From Zhouia spongiae (GTDB taxonomy: Bacteria > Bacteroidota > Bacteroidia > Flavobacteriales > Flavobacteriaceae): a DNA stretch of 64,000 nt. Position numbers and translations under genes: made by a program. This document shows, piece by piece, positions 20,646-29,663 of this stretch (position 1 is the first letter of the stretch; each line of letters begins with the position of its first letter). Under the pieces are notes generated by a model. That model saw only the letters and a program-made list of their open reading frames with translations, did not search any database and was not told where the DNA came from. The stretch spans positions 3,150,804-3,214,803 of the forward strand of contig NZ_CP094326.1 of NCBI RefSeq assembly GCF_022760175.1. The letters are read 5' to 3'.

Positions 20646-21304
20646 TGCAACTACAAGAACTTTCTTTAGAACACCTTATCAAGGCACCAAACATAAAAAA
20701 GGAAAAACAATCCGTTTTGTTTATGTTTCATGGCTACGGTAGTAATGAGGAGGATTTATTTTCATTTGCCGGGGAACTTCCTGATGATCTTTTTATCATA
20801 TCAGTTAGAGCTCCTTACACCCTTTCCGGTTTTGGTTATGCCTGGTATGCGATTCACTTTGATGCTGAAGACGGAAAATGGAGTGATGACGAACAGGCCG
20901 TAAAATCGCGGGAAATGATCAACAATTTTATAGATGAAGCCTGCGAAGCTTACAACCTGGATAAAAACAATGTAACCCTGTTAGGGTTTAGCCAGGGAAC
21001 CATTTTGAGTTATGCTGTAGCACTCTCTTACCCTGAAAAAGTAAAAAATGTAATTGCGCTGAGTGGCTATATCAATGAGAAAATAATTCAACCGGATTAT
21101 GAGCAAAACGATTTTACAAAGATTAGTGTTTATGCCTCTCATGGCAGTGCAGATCAGGTTATCCCGGTTGACTGGGCACGAAGGGCTCCTGTGTTTTTAA
21201 AGGCTTTAAACATCGATCATGTGTATGAAGAATTTCCCGTAGGTCACGGAGTGGCACCTCAGAACTTCTTTTCATTTAAAAACTGGCTGGAAAAACATCT
21301 GTAA
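20645..21304 (+). CDS. Alpha/beta hydrolase, phospholipase/carboxylesterase family
   Basis: 219-residue cytosolic esterase of the Abhydrolase_2 family. Seen: the oxyanion segment FMFHGYGSNEEDLF, nucleophile elbow GFSQGT, the acid in SADQVIPVDWA, and the catalytic His in PVGHGVAP. Natural substrate unknown; relatives hydrolyse short acyl esters or deacylate proteins. Last gene of the BatA-like operon; a convergent AraC gene ends four bases later. Confidence 0.9.
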   Translation: MQLQELSLEHLIKAPNIKKEKQSVLFMFHGYGSNEEDLFSFAGELPDDLFIISVRAPYTLSGFGYAWYAIHFDAEDGKWSDDEQAVKSREMINNFIDEACEAYNLDKNNVTLLGFSQGTILSYAVALSYPEKVKNVIALSGYINEKIIQPDYEQNDFTKISVYASHGSADQVIPVDWARRAPVFLKALNIDHVYEEFPVGHGVAPQNFFSFKNWLEKHL

Positions 21305-21307
21305 CTC

Positions 21308-21988
21308 TTATCCTCCTTTTGTTATTTTATATTGATATTCTTTAGGGGATATTTTTTTTAAACGTTTAAAAAGCCGGTTGAAATACGATCGGTTTTCAAA
21401 ACCACAGCGCATAAAAACTTCCTTGATTTTAAGATCTGGATCCTGAAGCAGGCTCGAAGCCAGCTTTATACGCTCATTATTAATAAAATCGACCGGAGAC
21501 ATTCCCATCTCATTTTTAAACACACGATGAAAATTAGATTCGCTCATATAGGCTTTTTTGCTGAGTTCCAGCACACTCAGGGAACGTTGTAAATTATCAC
21601 GTATGTAATCAACAATATAGGAAAGCCGGTTATTTCCTCCCAATTCCATAGTTTTCTCGGTATAAATCTTTTTAGAATTTGTCTGCATGATCCGTATAAT
21701 CAGCTCCTTGAGCATATTATTGACAAACAAATCTTTAGAAGGATGATCTTCGGTGAAAAGAAATAATAAACGCTGTAATATCTGATAAATCCCTATATCG
21801 TTAGTAAAATGAAAATTATAATCGATAAAGCTCCACTCCTTCTGATCCGCTTTAGGTAATTTATCATTCATTAAAGCTATGATTTCACTGATCATTTCTC
21901 TCGATATAGCCATTGCCAGACATCGTGTCGGGTCGTTTTCTTTTGCTTCGGGAAAATCGATGCACATAAGCTCGTCTGCCGGCAACAT
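21308..21988 (-). CDS. AraC-family regulator, 5'-truncated
   Basis: 226 residues. The C-terminal third is an intact double helix-turn-helix (LSVLELSKKAYMSESNFHRV; IKEVFMRCGFENRSYFNRLF). The N-terminal ligand domain of this subfamily (AraC_N) normally has about 70 more residues; here the frame opens in mid-domain at MLPADELMCIDFPEAK and an in-frame TGA stands directly before the ATG at 21988. The missing part and the unrelated fragment facing it suggest a deletion or rearrangement at about 21989. It may still bind DNA but ligand control is doubtful. Confidence 0.75.
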   Translation of the reverse strand: MLPADELMCIDFPEAKENDPTRCLAMAISREMISEIIALMNDKLPKADQKEWSFIDYNFHFTNDIGIYQILQRLLFLFTEDHPSKDLFVNNMLKELIIRIMQTNSKKIYTEKTMELGGNNRLSYIVDYIRDNLQRSLSVLELSKKAYMSESNFHRVFKNEMGMSPVDFINNERIKLASSLLQDPDLKIKEVFMRCGFENRSYFNRLFKRLKKISPKEYQYKITKGG

Positions 21989-22193
21989 TCACGGTTGCGA
22001 CTTTTATATGTCAAAATCTCAGTTTGAATACTGGAAACACACTCAGCTAACGGTTGATATTGTTAAAGGCAGAGGAGCGAGTTTCTCTCTTGAGATTCCG
22101 CTGGGTATCAGGTTTATTATTAAATCCAGACTTTACAGTCCTGATGAACTAAATAAACTATCCCCTATCCGCTTGGCCTCAGAAAAAATTTAA
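21989..22193 (+). pseudogene. 3' fragment of an unidentified gene facing the truncated AraC gene
   Basis: An open stretch of about 65 codons (core FYMSKSQFEYWKHTQL and GRGASFSLEIPLG) ends at 22193. It has no start of its own; the frame continues backwards only into antisense AraC sequence. Its coding-like composition and its abrupt join to the AraC gene suggest the C-terminal remnant of a gene once transcribed divergently from the AraC gene. I cannot name the family. Confidence 0.35.
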
Positions 22194-22228
22194 GTTATAG
22201 CAGTTTGATTAGGGTTGGTTAGATTTAT

Positions 22229-22258
22229 GGCCTGTCTTGTGTTTTGAGACAGGCCTTT
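22229..22258 (+). terminator. Hairpin terminator between the gene fragment and terC
   Basis: GGCCTGTCT (22229-22237) pairs with AGACAGGCC (22247-22255) around a nine-base loop, followed by only three T. It could act on either strand between converging genes. Confidence 0.55.
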
Positions 22259-22262
22259 AGCA

Positions 22263-23219
22263 TTAACCTAATCTTTCCGTAGGCTTCAGGTACAAAGAAG
22301 TTATTATGCCACCGGCTAATGAAGCTCCGATAACTGTCAATGACAGCCATTCAGGTAACGTATAATGATGTGATATGATTAATTTGATCCCTACAAATAT
22401 TAATATCACAACTAAACTGTATTCTAAATAAGAAAACCTGTTAAGCATATTCGACAAAAAGAAATACATAGACCTCAATCCCATAATAGCCATAATATTA
22501 GAACTAAATACTAAGAAAGGATCATGCGTAATGGCCAGAATCGCAGGAATACTGTCTAAAGCAAAAAGTATATCTGTAAATTCTATAACGATAAGAGCTA
22601 TAAGCAAGGGGGTAGCTGCTAATATATGCCTTCTTCTTACCAGGAAATGCTCTCCGTCTATTTGTGTCGTTATGGGTATTATCCTGCGTATATTCTTATA
22701 TACAAATGATTTCTTGGGATTAAAATTATCATCCTTTTTGAATAACATCCGCAATGCTGTAAATATTAAAAACCCTCCAAAAACATAGGTCGCCCAATAG
22801 ATCTTTTTAATAAGTATAACGCCAAAGAATATCATTAGTGCCCTGAATACAATAGCTCCTAAAATACCCCAAAATAAAACCCGGTGCTGAAATTTCTGCG
22901 GGATACTGAATGAAGAGAAGATAACTGCTATTACAAAGATATTGTCAACGCTTAAGGACAATTCTATCAGGTAACCTGTTATGTATTTTAAAGTGGCATT
23001 GGCAGGTGTCAGGCCATCAGGGTTTTCGATATACCCCTTGGAGTATATATAATATACAACGAGTGAAAACAACAAGGCTGAACTAACCCATATAGCAGTC
23101 CAGAAACCGGCTTCTTTATTGCTGATAACATGAGCCTTTTTATTAAAGATTCCCAGATCCAGGGCTAAAAACAATACAATTCCGGAAATAAAAATTCCCC
23201 AAACTAAATTAGTTTCCAT
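22263..23219 (-). CDS. TerC-family integral membrane protein (Alx-like)
   Basis: 318 residues, about eight to nine membrane helices. Family motifs with acidic residues inside helices are present: ELSLSVDNIFVIAVIF and EFTDILFALDSIPAILAIT. TerC/Alx proteins are linked to manganese export and to charging of metalloenzymes in the periplasm; whether this one does so is inferred. It is the third gene of a tight minus-strand operon (four-base gaps) behind an MBL-fold hydrolase and an unknown protein. Confidence 0.9.
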   Translation of the reverse strand: METNLVWGIFISGIVLFLALDLGIFNKKAHVISNKEAGFWTAIWVSSALLFSLVVYYIYSKGYIENPDGLTPANATLKYITGYLIELSLSVDNIFVIAVIFSSFSIPQKFQHRVLFWGILGAIVFRALMIFFGVILIKKIYWATYVFGGFLIFTALRMLFKKDDNFNPKKSFVYKNIRRIIPITTQIDGEHFLVRRRHILAATPLLIALIVIEFTDILFALDSIPAILAITHDPFLVFSSNIMAIMGLRSMYFFLSNMLNRFSYLEYSLVVILIFVGIKLIISHHYTLPEWLSLTVIGASLAGGIITSLYLKPTERLG

Positions 23220-23223
23220 AATC

Positions 23224-23715
23224 CTAATATCCCGTGTATAGCAAATAATCTGTTAAAGTAAAATCTATTCCCAGATCATTTTTCAGTTCATACTTTATAA
23301 ATAACTCGCCCCAGTATTTGCCGTCTGAAAAATCGGCTATAATCCATTTATGGTTCAATACTTTTATTTTATTGATTTTCATAGGGCCGTTCATTCCTTC
23401 ATAAGGCACCAGCGGATTATCTCCCTTGGCCTCATTTGTTTCAAGAAGTTTATCCGCTATATACCTGGAAAGATCATCAATATGCACGTCATCAAAATAA
23501 GTAAGTGCATCATCGTTATTTTCTAAAGAAAAATACTGAAGGTTAAAGTTCCTGAGCGTTAATTGTTGTATAGAATCTTCATAGACCTTAAGTTCTTCTT
23601 TCAGATCTTCCATCCTTTCAGATTCTGCGTCAAAGTATTTTTTTGAGTTCACATACTGAAACAAAATGAACAATACTGCGAAAAAAAACAAATACATATA
23701 AATCCTGCTCTTCAT
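23224..23715 (-). CDS. Membrane-anchored hypothetical protein
   Basis: 163 residues. One N-terminal membrane helix (MYLFFFAVLFILFQYV), then a predicted coiled coil (about 28-60, ESERMEDLKEELKVYEDSIQ), then a globular part with IADFSDGKYWGELFIKYEL. No signal cleavage site is obvious, so it is likely anchored with the rest in the periplasm. A flavobacterial conserved protein of unknown function, sandwiched between the MBL-fold gene and terC with four-base gaps on both sides. Confidence 0.7.
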   Translation of the reverse strand: MKSRIYMYLFFFAVLFILFQYVNSKKYFDAESERMEDLKEELKVYEDSIQQLTLRNFNLQYFSLENNDDALTYFDDVHIDDLSRYIADKLLETNEAKGDNPLVPYEGMNGPMKINKIKVLNHKWIIADFSDGKYWGELFIKYELKNDLGIDFTLTDYLLYTGY

Positions 23716-23719
23716 TGTG

Positions 23720-24487
23720 CTATATTTCTATTGTTAAATTATCGTAAGCCAAAAAAACATTTTCAGGCAATCCTGATTCTACTTCCTTATGAAAACCCAA
23801 CATATGGCTAATATGGGTCAGATATGCTTTCCGGGGCTGTATCTCATCAATTAATCTCAAGGCTTCTTCAAGGTTCAGATGTGAATTATGAGGCTCCACC
23901 CTTAAAGCATTAATCACCAAAACGTCCAGGTCTTTAAGCTTTTCTATTTCTTCCTCATCTATGGTTTTCACATCAGTGAGGTAAGCAAATCTTTTAAACC
24001 TGTACCCGAATACCTGCAAATTATGGTGCCATACATTCACAGGGATAACTTCCAAATCACCAAGGAAAATATTCTTATTGTTTTCCACCTCATATTTATC
24101 TACTTCCGGAGCACCGGGATATCGCTCATGAGGCTCGACAAAAATATAATCAAATCGTTTTTCCAAAGATCTTAAAACCCTTTTGTGTGCATATATCGGA
24201 AGACTCCCCTGCCTGAAGTAAAATGGTCTGATGTCATCTAAACCCGCCGTGTGGTCCGCATGTTCATGTGTAAACAAAATACCATCGATTCTTTTCACAT
24301 TTTGAGTAAGCATCTGCTGCCTGAAATCAGGTCCGCAATCGATCACGTAACAGTAATCATCCCACGACACCATCACTGAGACACGCAACCTTTTATCTTT
24401 TGGATCTTTACTCAAACAAACCGGATGATCGCTACCAATAATTGGTATGCCTTGAGAGGTTCCTGTGCCTAAAAACGTAACTTTCAA
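23720..24487 (-). CDS. MBL-fold metallo-hydrolase, PhnP-like
   Basis: 255-residue metallo-beta-lactamase-fold phosphodiesterase type. Seen: start KVTFLGTGTSQGIPIIG, metal motif HEHADH (HxHxDH), further His in THISHMLGFH, and Asp in AYLTDVKTID. Closest to the PhnP/RNase-Z-like group acting on cyclic phosphodiesters. No phosphonate genes are nearby, so its physiological substrate is open. First gene of the operon that ends with terC. Confidence 0.88.
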   Translation of the reverse strand: MKVTFLGTGTSQGIPIIGSDHPVCLSKDPKDKRLRVSVMVSWDDYCYVIDCGPDFRQQMLTQNVKRIDGILFTHEHADHTAGLDDIRPFYFRQGSLPIYAHKRVLRSLEKRFDYIFVEPHERYPGAPEVDKYEVENNKNIFLGDLEVIPVNVWHHNLQVFGYRFKRFAYLTDVKTIDEEEIEKLKDLDVLVINALRVEPHNSHLNLEEALRLIDEIQPRKAYLTHISHMLGFHKEVESGLPENVFLAYDNLTIEI

Positions 24488-24671
24488 ATCGATGAATTTT
24501 AAACCAAACTTACATAAAATTTTCTCATTAAAAGAGTATGCTATTCAAATTAAAAAGTTTTTAAAATTTTAACTTTTATACCAGATAGAATAAAGGTTTA
24601 ACCCAAAAACGGAGTTCCTCGAAGGAATTTAAATTTCTACGGTTTTTCGGCATTACCTTCATGAATCTTAT

Positions 24672-24679
24672 TAACTTTG
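24672..24679 (+). promoter_or_regulatory. -7 promoter element of the 492-aa protein gene
   Basis: TAACTTTG fits the Bacteroidota TAnnTTTG box, 23 bp upstream of the ATG at 24702. No good TTG is found at -33. Confidence 0.5.
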
Positions 24680-24701
24680 CAATAAACAAAACAACATAAC
24701 A

Positions 24702-26180
24702 ATGGCTATTGTTTTACAAGGTGACAAAAATTTTGAAAACATACCTTCTTTAAAATCCAAGGCACTTAGGATTAATCTTAACGAAGATATTTACGGAACA
24801 TTTGCCGAGATTGGCGCAGGACAAGAAACTGTCAGACATTTTTTCAGGGCTGGAGGGGCATCAGGCACGATAGCCAAAGCCATGAGTGCTTACGATAAAG
24901 ACTTTAGTGATGCCATTTATGGTCCGGAAGAAGACGGGCGCTACGTAACAGAATCCAGACTCAAAAAAATGCTTTCTCACGAAATGCGCTTAATGGAAGA
25001 ACGTATTACCAGAGAAAAACACCCCAATAAACTTTTCTTTTCGTTTGCCAATACTGTTGCTACCATCGATTTTAGTAAAAAATACAAAGGTCATGGCTGG
25101 ATGGGAATAAGGTTCCAGATAGACCCGAATGAAGATTATAACGAGATCGTACTTCATATACGTTTTAAACAGACTGAAGCTAGGTTACAACAGGAAACTC
25201 TCGGGATTGTTGGTCTAAACCTCATTTATGGTGCATTTTACAAGCATGACAAGCCTAAAAAGTTATTGAAATACCTTTACGACCATATTGATAAAGATAC
25301 ACTGGAAATAGACACCATAAACTTTTCAGGGCCTAGTTTTAAGGATGTAGATAATCGCCTGATGAGTTTACAACTCGTTAAAAACGGGATGACCCACGCC
25401 GTAATGTTCGGACCTGACGGCAATAATATTCTGCCTGCTGCCGTATTATATAAAAAGAATATATTGGCACTTCGCGGAAGTTTCAGACCCGTTACCTTGG
25501 TGAATATGGACATGTATAAAAAATCGTATGAGATTTTTATACGGGAAAACAAGGTAGAGCAAGACAATACCGTGGTAATATTTGAAATAACCTTATCTAA
25601 CTTAAGAGCCGAAGGTGAAATTGATGAGAAAGATTTTATGGACAGGGCCCAACTCTTGTGTTCTTTAGGCCATAAGGTAATGATATCAAATTTCCAGGAG
25701 TACTATAAGCTGGTTGAATATTTCTCTAACTATTCACGTGAAAGAATGGCGCTGACCATGGGAGTTAATAACCTGGTTGAAATTTTTGACGAAAAGTATT
25801 ACCGACATTTAAGCGGTGGTATCCTCGAAGCCTTTGGTAAACTCTTCTACAAAGACCTGAAAGTATACCTGTATCCGATGATCAATCAGGAAACCGGTTC
25901 TGTAAGTACCAGTAACAACCTGAAAGTACACCCACGGATGAAAGAACTTTATAAATTCTTTAAATACAACGGAAAGGTTGTTGATATTTTTGATTACACC
26001 CCGGAGATATTAAATATCTACTCCAGAGAGGTACTGAAGATGATTGCCGATGGCGAAGAAGGTTGGGAAGAGCTCCTGCCTGAAGGTATTTCCCAGCTGA
26101 TCAAAGAACAGCAATTGTTTGGTTACCATCCTGAGAACTACGACAAGCAGAAATCAAAAAATTTAATTGAAGATAATTAA
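24702..26180 (+). CDS. Conserved protein of unknown function (492 aa)
   Basis: Soluble 492-residue protein with no signal peptide or helix-rich membrane part. Recognisable conserved region: YGTFAEIGAGQETVRHFFRAGGASGTIAKAMSAYD, which is shared by long proteins in many bacteria. Some databases label relatives nicotinate-nucleotide adenylyltransferase, but I see no (H/T)xGH nucleotidyltransferase motif, so I do not adopt that name. Single-gene unit with its own promoter and terminator. Confidence 0.75.
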   Translation: MAIVLQGDKNFENIPSLKSKALRINLNEDIYGTFAEIGAGQETVRHFFRAGGASGTIAKAMSAYDKDFSDAIYGPEEDGRYVTESRLKKMLSHEMRLMEERITREKHPNKLFFSFANTVATIDFSKKYKGHGWMGIRFQIDPNEDYNEIVLHIRFKQTEARLQQETLGIVGLNLIYGAFYKHDKPKKLLKYLYDHIDKDTLEIDTINFSGPSFKDVDNRLMSLQLVKNGMTHAVMFGPDGNNILPAAVLYKKNILALRGSFRPVTLVNMDMYKKSYEIFIRENKVEQDNTVVIFEITLSNLRAEGEIDEKDFMDRAQLLCSLGHKVMISNFQEYYKLVEYFSNYSRERMALTMGVNNLVEIFDEKYYRHLSGGILEAFGKLFYKDLKVYLYPMINQETGSVSTSNNLKVHPRMKELYKFFKYNGKVVDIFDYTPEILNIYSREVLKMIADGEEGWEELLPEGISQLIKEQQLFGYHPENYDKQKSKNLIEDN

Positions 26181-26200
26181 CAAACAAGATACTACAACAA

Positions 26201-26231
26201 AAAGCCCTTGATTGATTTCAAGGGCTTTTTT
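26201..26231 (+). terminator. Terminator of the 492-aa protein gene
   Basis: AAAGCCCTTGA (26201-26211) pairs with TCAAGGGCTTT (26218-26228), six-base loop, T run to 26231. Confidence 0.92.
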
Positions 26232-26300
26232 ATTGTATCATTATAGCGCTGATAAAAATTAAATTATTGTTTTTCAAAATCTAAAGAGTTACTTTTTTAA

Positions 26301-26335
26301 AACAAAAAATCCACCTTCTGAACAGAAGGTGGATT
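26301..26335 (-). terminator. Terminator of the lpx-sucD operon
   Basis: On the minus strand AATCCACCTTCT pairs with AGAAGGTGGATT (26324-26335 with 26308-26319) around a four-base loop and is followed by a T run. Confidence 0.9.
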
Positions 26336-26369
26336 AAATATATAGAATATTTATCGTTATCTTAGATTA

Positions 26370-27242
26370 CTAGCCTAGTACTTCAGCTACTTTTTTTCCG
26401 ATTTCAGCAGGAGAATCTACAACGTGGATGCCACATTCACTCATAATCCTCTTTTTTGCTTCCGCCGTATCATCAGCTCCTCCAACAATAGCACCGGCAT
26501 GTCCCATCGTACGTCCTTTCGGGGCAGTTTCACCTGCGATAAAACCAATAACAGGCTTTTTATTCCCATTTTCTTTCACCCAGCGAGCAGCATCAGCCTC
26601 TAATTGACCACCAATTTCTCCGATCATTACGATACACTCTGTTTCCTCGTCATTCATTAACAACTCAACAGCTTCTTTTGTAGTCGTACCTATAATCGGA
26701 TCACCACCGATTCCGATAGCTGTAGTAATTCCGAGCCCTTGTTTAACAACCTGGTCGGCAGCTTCATAGGTTAAAGTACCTGATTTAGATACGATTCCGA
26801 CGTTTCCTTTTTTGAACACAAAACCAGGCATGATTCCCACTTTTGCCTCCCCAGGAGTGATTACACCCGGACAGTTAGGACCGATTAAACGACAATCTTT
26901 ATCATTTACATAATCATATGCCTTCACCATATCTGCCACAGGAATACCTTCAGTAATCGTAATGATTACTTTAATACCTGCGTCTGCAGCTTCCATAATA
27001 GCATCCGCAGCAAAAGCAGGCGGTACAAAAATGATAGTCGTATCTGCACCAACTTTCTCAACGGCTTCAGAAACTGTATTGAAAACAGGTTTTCCCAGAT
27101 GTTCCTGACCTCCTTTGCCGGGGGTAACCCCCCCAACCACGTTGGCTCCATATTCGATCATTTGTTCGGCGTGAAAAGTCCCTTCACTACCTGTAAATCC
27201 TTGTACAATTATTTTTGAATCTTTATTTACTAAAACACTCAT
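26370..27242 (-). CDS. sucD: Succinate-CoA ligase, alpha subunit
   Basis: TCA-cycle enzyme subunit making succinate and ATP/GTP from succinyl-CoA. 290 residues, usual length. Seen: CoA-binding start [42 protein letters not shown], and the phosphohistidine region [13 protein letters not shown]. sucC is not adjacent. It lies 83 bp behind the second lpxD-like gene and ends the minus-strand gene run. Confidence 0.97.
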   Translation of the reverse strand: MSVLVNKDSKIIVQGFTGSEGTFHAEQMIEYGANVVGGVTPGKGGQEHLGKPVFNTVSEAVEKVGADTTIIFVPPAFAADAIMEAADAGIKVIITITEGIPVADMVKAYDYVNDKDCRLIGPNCPGVITPGEAKVGIMPGFVFKKGNVGIVSKSGTLTYEAADQVVKQGLGITTAIGIGGDPIIGTTTKEAVELLMNDEETECIVMIGEIGGQLEADAARWVKENGNKKPVIGFIAGETAPKGRTMGHAGAIVGGADDTAEAKKRIMSECGIHVVDSPAEIGKKVAEVLG

Positions 27243-27325
27243 GAGTTATTTTTTTAGCTTCACAAAAGTAGTATTTAGAATACGAACTGCGAAATGAATT
27301 TTAATATTTTAATGATGATTTAAAC

Positions 27326-28255
27326 TTATCCTATTTTTTCAATAATAGACGGAATCTGTCGTATCGATGCCAGCTCCTTATACTTCTTTCGTGCTTCTTC
27401 AGCCGGATACCCAAAATAGGTTGCATGCCCCGCCAACGATTTACTGATGCCCGACTGCGCCAGTATAACAGCCTTTTCTCCAATAGTTATTCCACTTGTC
27501 ATTCCCACTTGTCCCCAAATGGTAACTTCATCTTCAATAACTACACATCCGGCTATTCCTGTCTGGGACGCGATCAAGCATTTTTTTCCTATTACGGTAT
27601 CATGACCTACATGAACCTGATTATCTATCTTGGTACCTGTTTTAATCGTGGTATCTCCCGTAACTCCTTTATCGATGGTACACAGGGCTCCAAGATCAAC
27701 ATGGTCTTCTATGACTACCCTGCCTCCTGAAAGCAATTTATCAAAGCCGCTTGGCCTGTTCTTGTAATAAAAAGCATCGCCTCCCAGAACAGAACCTGCA
27801 TGAATCGTCACATTGTTTCCGATCACTGTATTATCGTAAATACTTACATTGGCATGAATCAGGCAGTGTTCGCCGATCACAACATTATTTCCGATAAAAG
27901 CACCGGGCTGTACAACCGTACCCTTCCCTATTTTAGCTGATGGGGCAACAAGCCCGCTTGCCGCCTGAAAAGGTTTAAAATATTCGGTCAGCTTGTTGAA
28001 ATCACGAAAAGGATCATCAGAGACCAGAAGCGCTTTTCCCTCAGGGCATTCAACTTCTTTATTGATCAATACAATGGTCGCAGCGGAATTTAACGCCTTG
28101 TCATAGTATTTCGGATGATCCACAAATACAATATCACCAGGCTCTACCACGTGGATTTCATTCATTCCTGAAACAGGAAAATCATCAGCACCGACATATT
28201 CAGCATTGATAATGGTGGCTATTTGTTTTAGCGTATGTATCTGAGGAAACTTCAT
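27326..28255 (-). CDS. LpxD-like left-handed beta-helix acyltransferase (second copy)
   Basis: 309 residues. An N-terminal uridine-binding-like domain (1-100) is followed by hexapeptide repeats such as IGNNVVIGEHCLIHANVSIY and the segment NQVHVGHDTVIG with the catalytic-type His. It resembles UDP-3-O-acyl-glucosamine N-acyltransferase but is shorter and diverged from lpxD at 31063-32094. Bacteroidota often carry this second copy in the lpx locus; its acyl acceptor is not known to me. It starts 14 bp behind efp. Confidence 0.8.
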   Translation of the reverse strand: MKFPQIHTLKQIATIINAEYVGADDFPVSGMNEIHVVEPGDIVFVDHPKYYDKALNSAATIVLINKEVECPEGKALLVSDDPFRDFNKLTEYFKPFQAASGLVAPSAKIGKGTVVQPGAFIGNNVVIGEHCLIHANVSIYDNTVIGNNVTIHAGSVLGGDAFYYKNRPSGFDKLLSGGRVVIEDHVDLGALCTIDKGVTGDTTIKTGTKIDNQVHVGHDTVIGKKCLIASQTGIAGCVVIEDEVTIWGQVGMTSGITIGEKAVILAQSGISKSLAGHATYFGYPAEEARKKYKELASIRQIPSIIEKIG

Positions 28256-28269
28256 AAAAAAAGAATCTA

Positions 28270-28836
28270 CTATTCCTTAACACGCTCTACATAAGCGCCT
28301 TTATCTGTCTCTATTTTAATCTTATCGCCTTCATTAATAAATAAAGGAACATTAACCGTGGCACCGGTTTCAACCGTTGCAGGCTTTGTAGCATTGGTTG
28401 CCGTATTGCCTTTTACTCCCGGTTCTGTATGTGTTACTTCCAGAATTACATGCGTTGGCATTTCAACAGAAAGTGGCATTCCGTCTTCCGAATTGATCAA
28501 AACAGAAACTACTTCTCCTTCTTTTAGAAGTTCCGGAGCGTCCAAAGTTCCTTTTTGAAGTGTAATTTGATTAAAATCTTCTGTGTTCATAAAGTGAAAT
28601 GTCTCTCCTTCCGGATACAGGAACTGGAAACTATGGGTCTCTACCCGGACATCTTCAATCTTGTGACCTGCCGAAAATGTATTATCGATCACTTTTCCGG
28701 TGGTTACACTTTTAAGTTTTGTTCTTACAAACGCCGGTCCTTTTCCTGGTTTTACGTGTAAAAACTCTATGATTTTGAATATGTCGTGATTGTAACGAAT
28801 ACACAACCCTTTTTTGATATCTGAAGTACTTGCCAT
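28270..28836 (-). CDS. efp: Elongation factor P
   Basis: Translation factor that relieves ribosome stalling at proline runs. 188 residues, three beta-barrel domains. The modification-loop Lys is present in KPGKGPAF (Lys32). The C-terminal signature region lies around VNVPLFINEGDKIKIETDKGAYVERV. It sits within the lpx operon between lpxA and the second lpxD-like gene. A modification enzyme (EpmA) is not seen here. Confidence 0.97.
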   Translation of the reverse strand: MASTSDIKKGLCIRYNHDIFKIIEFLHVKPGKGPAFVRTKLKSVTTGKVIDNTFSAGHKIEDVRVETHSFQFLYPEGETFHFMNTEDFNQITLQKGTLDAPELLKEGEVVSVLINSEDGMPLSVEMPTHVILEVTHTEPGVKGNTATNATKPATVETGATVNVPLFINEGDKIKIETDKGAYVERVKE

Positions 28837-28867
28837 TTTAGTAAAAATAAATTTAGTATGAATTGAT

Positions 28868-29656
28868 TTAACCGTTCGCGCTGAAATATCCTTTCATGAT
28901 ACCTCGTTGAGAATCTTTGATAAACTGAAGTATTTCGTCCCTTTCAGGGGTAGCTTCCATTTCAGCCTCAATAATTTCCACCGCTTGGGTATTATTATAA
29001 TTTCTTTGATACAATATTCTGTAGATATCCTGAACTTCCCTGATCTTTTCGGTAGAGAATCCGCGTCTGCGTAACCCTACTGAATTAATACCTACATAAG
29101 ACAATGGTTCTCTTGCAGCCTTCACATATGGCGGCACATCTTTTCTCACCAGAGAACCTCCCGTAACAAAGGCATGATTCCCTATAGAACAAAACTGATG
29201 AACGGCCGTCATTCCTGCCAGAACAACATTATCCCCGATAGTAATATGTCCTGCCAGCGTACTGTTATTGGAGAATATACAGTTATCCCCTACTATACAA
29301 TCGTGGGCTACATGACAATAAGCCATTATCAGGCAATTATTCCCTATAACGGTTTTCATCCTGTCACTTGTCCCTTTATTGATCGTTACACATTCCCGTA
29401 TGGTTACATTGTCTCCTATCTCTGCAATGGTATCTTCGCCATCGTATTTTAAATCCTGGGGAGGAGCTGATATAACTGCTCCGGGGAAAATATTACAGTT
29501 CTTCCCTATTCTTGCCCCTTCCATTATGGTTACATTGCTCCCTATCCATGTTCCCTCTCCTATAACAACATTATTATGTATGGTTGTAAAGGGTTCAATA
29601 ACTACATTCTTAGCTATCTTGGCACCCGGATGTACATATGCTAGTGGTTGATTCAT
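28868..29656 (-). CDS. lpxA: Acyl-ACP-UDP-N-acetylglucosamine O-acyltransferase
   Basis: First enzyme of lipid A synthesis, moving a 3-hydroxyacyl chain to UDP-GlcNAc. 262 residues: a left-handed beta-helix of hexapeptide repeats (VIGEGTWIGSNVTIMEGARIG) with the catalytic His region MAYCHVAHDCIVG, then a helical C-terminus (GFSTEKIREVQDIYRILYQ). It lies seven bases after lpxC-fabZ. Confidence 0.96.
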   Translation of the reverse strand: MNQPLAYVHPGAKIAKNVVIEPFTTIHNNVVIGEGTWIGSNVTIMEGARIGKNCNIFPGAVISAPPQDLKYDGEDTIAEIGDNVTIRECVTINKGTSDRMKTVIGNNCLIMAYCHVAHDCIVGDNCIFSNNSTLAGHITIGDNVVLAGMTAVHQFCSIGNHAFVTGGSLVRKDVPPYVKAAREPLSYVGINSVGLRRRGFSTEKIREVQDIYRILYQRNYNNTQAVEIIEAEMEATPERDEILQFIKDSQRGIMKGYFSANG

Positions 29657-29663
29657 CTGTCAG

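Noticed and set aside
22263-23219. A manganese riboswitch (yybP-ykoY) for terC
   Set aside because: Only four bases separate terC from the gene upstream, so there is no leader where such an element could lie.
24600-24650. Imperfect inverted repeat between the MBL-fold and 492-aa genes as an operator
   Set aside because: Pairing between the arms is partial, with mismatches, and no regulator gene is nearby; too weak to call.
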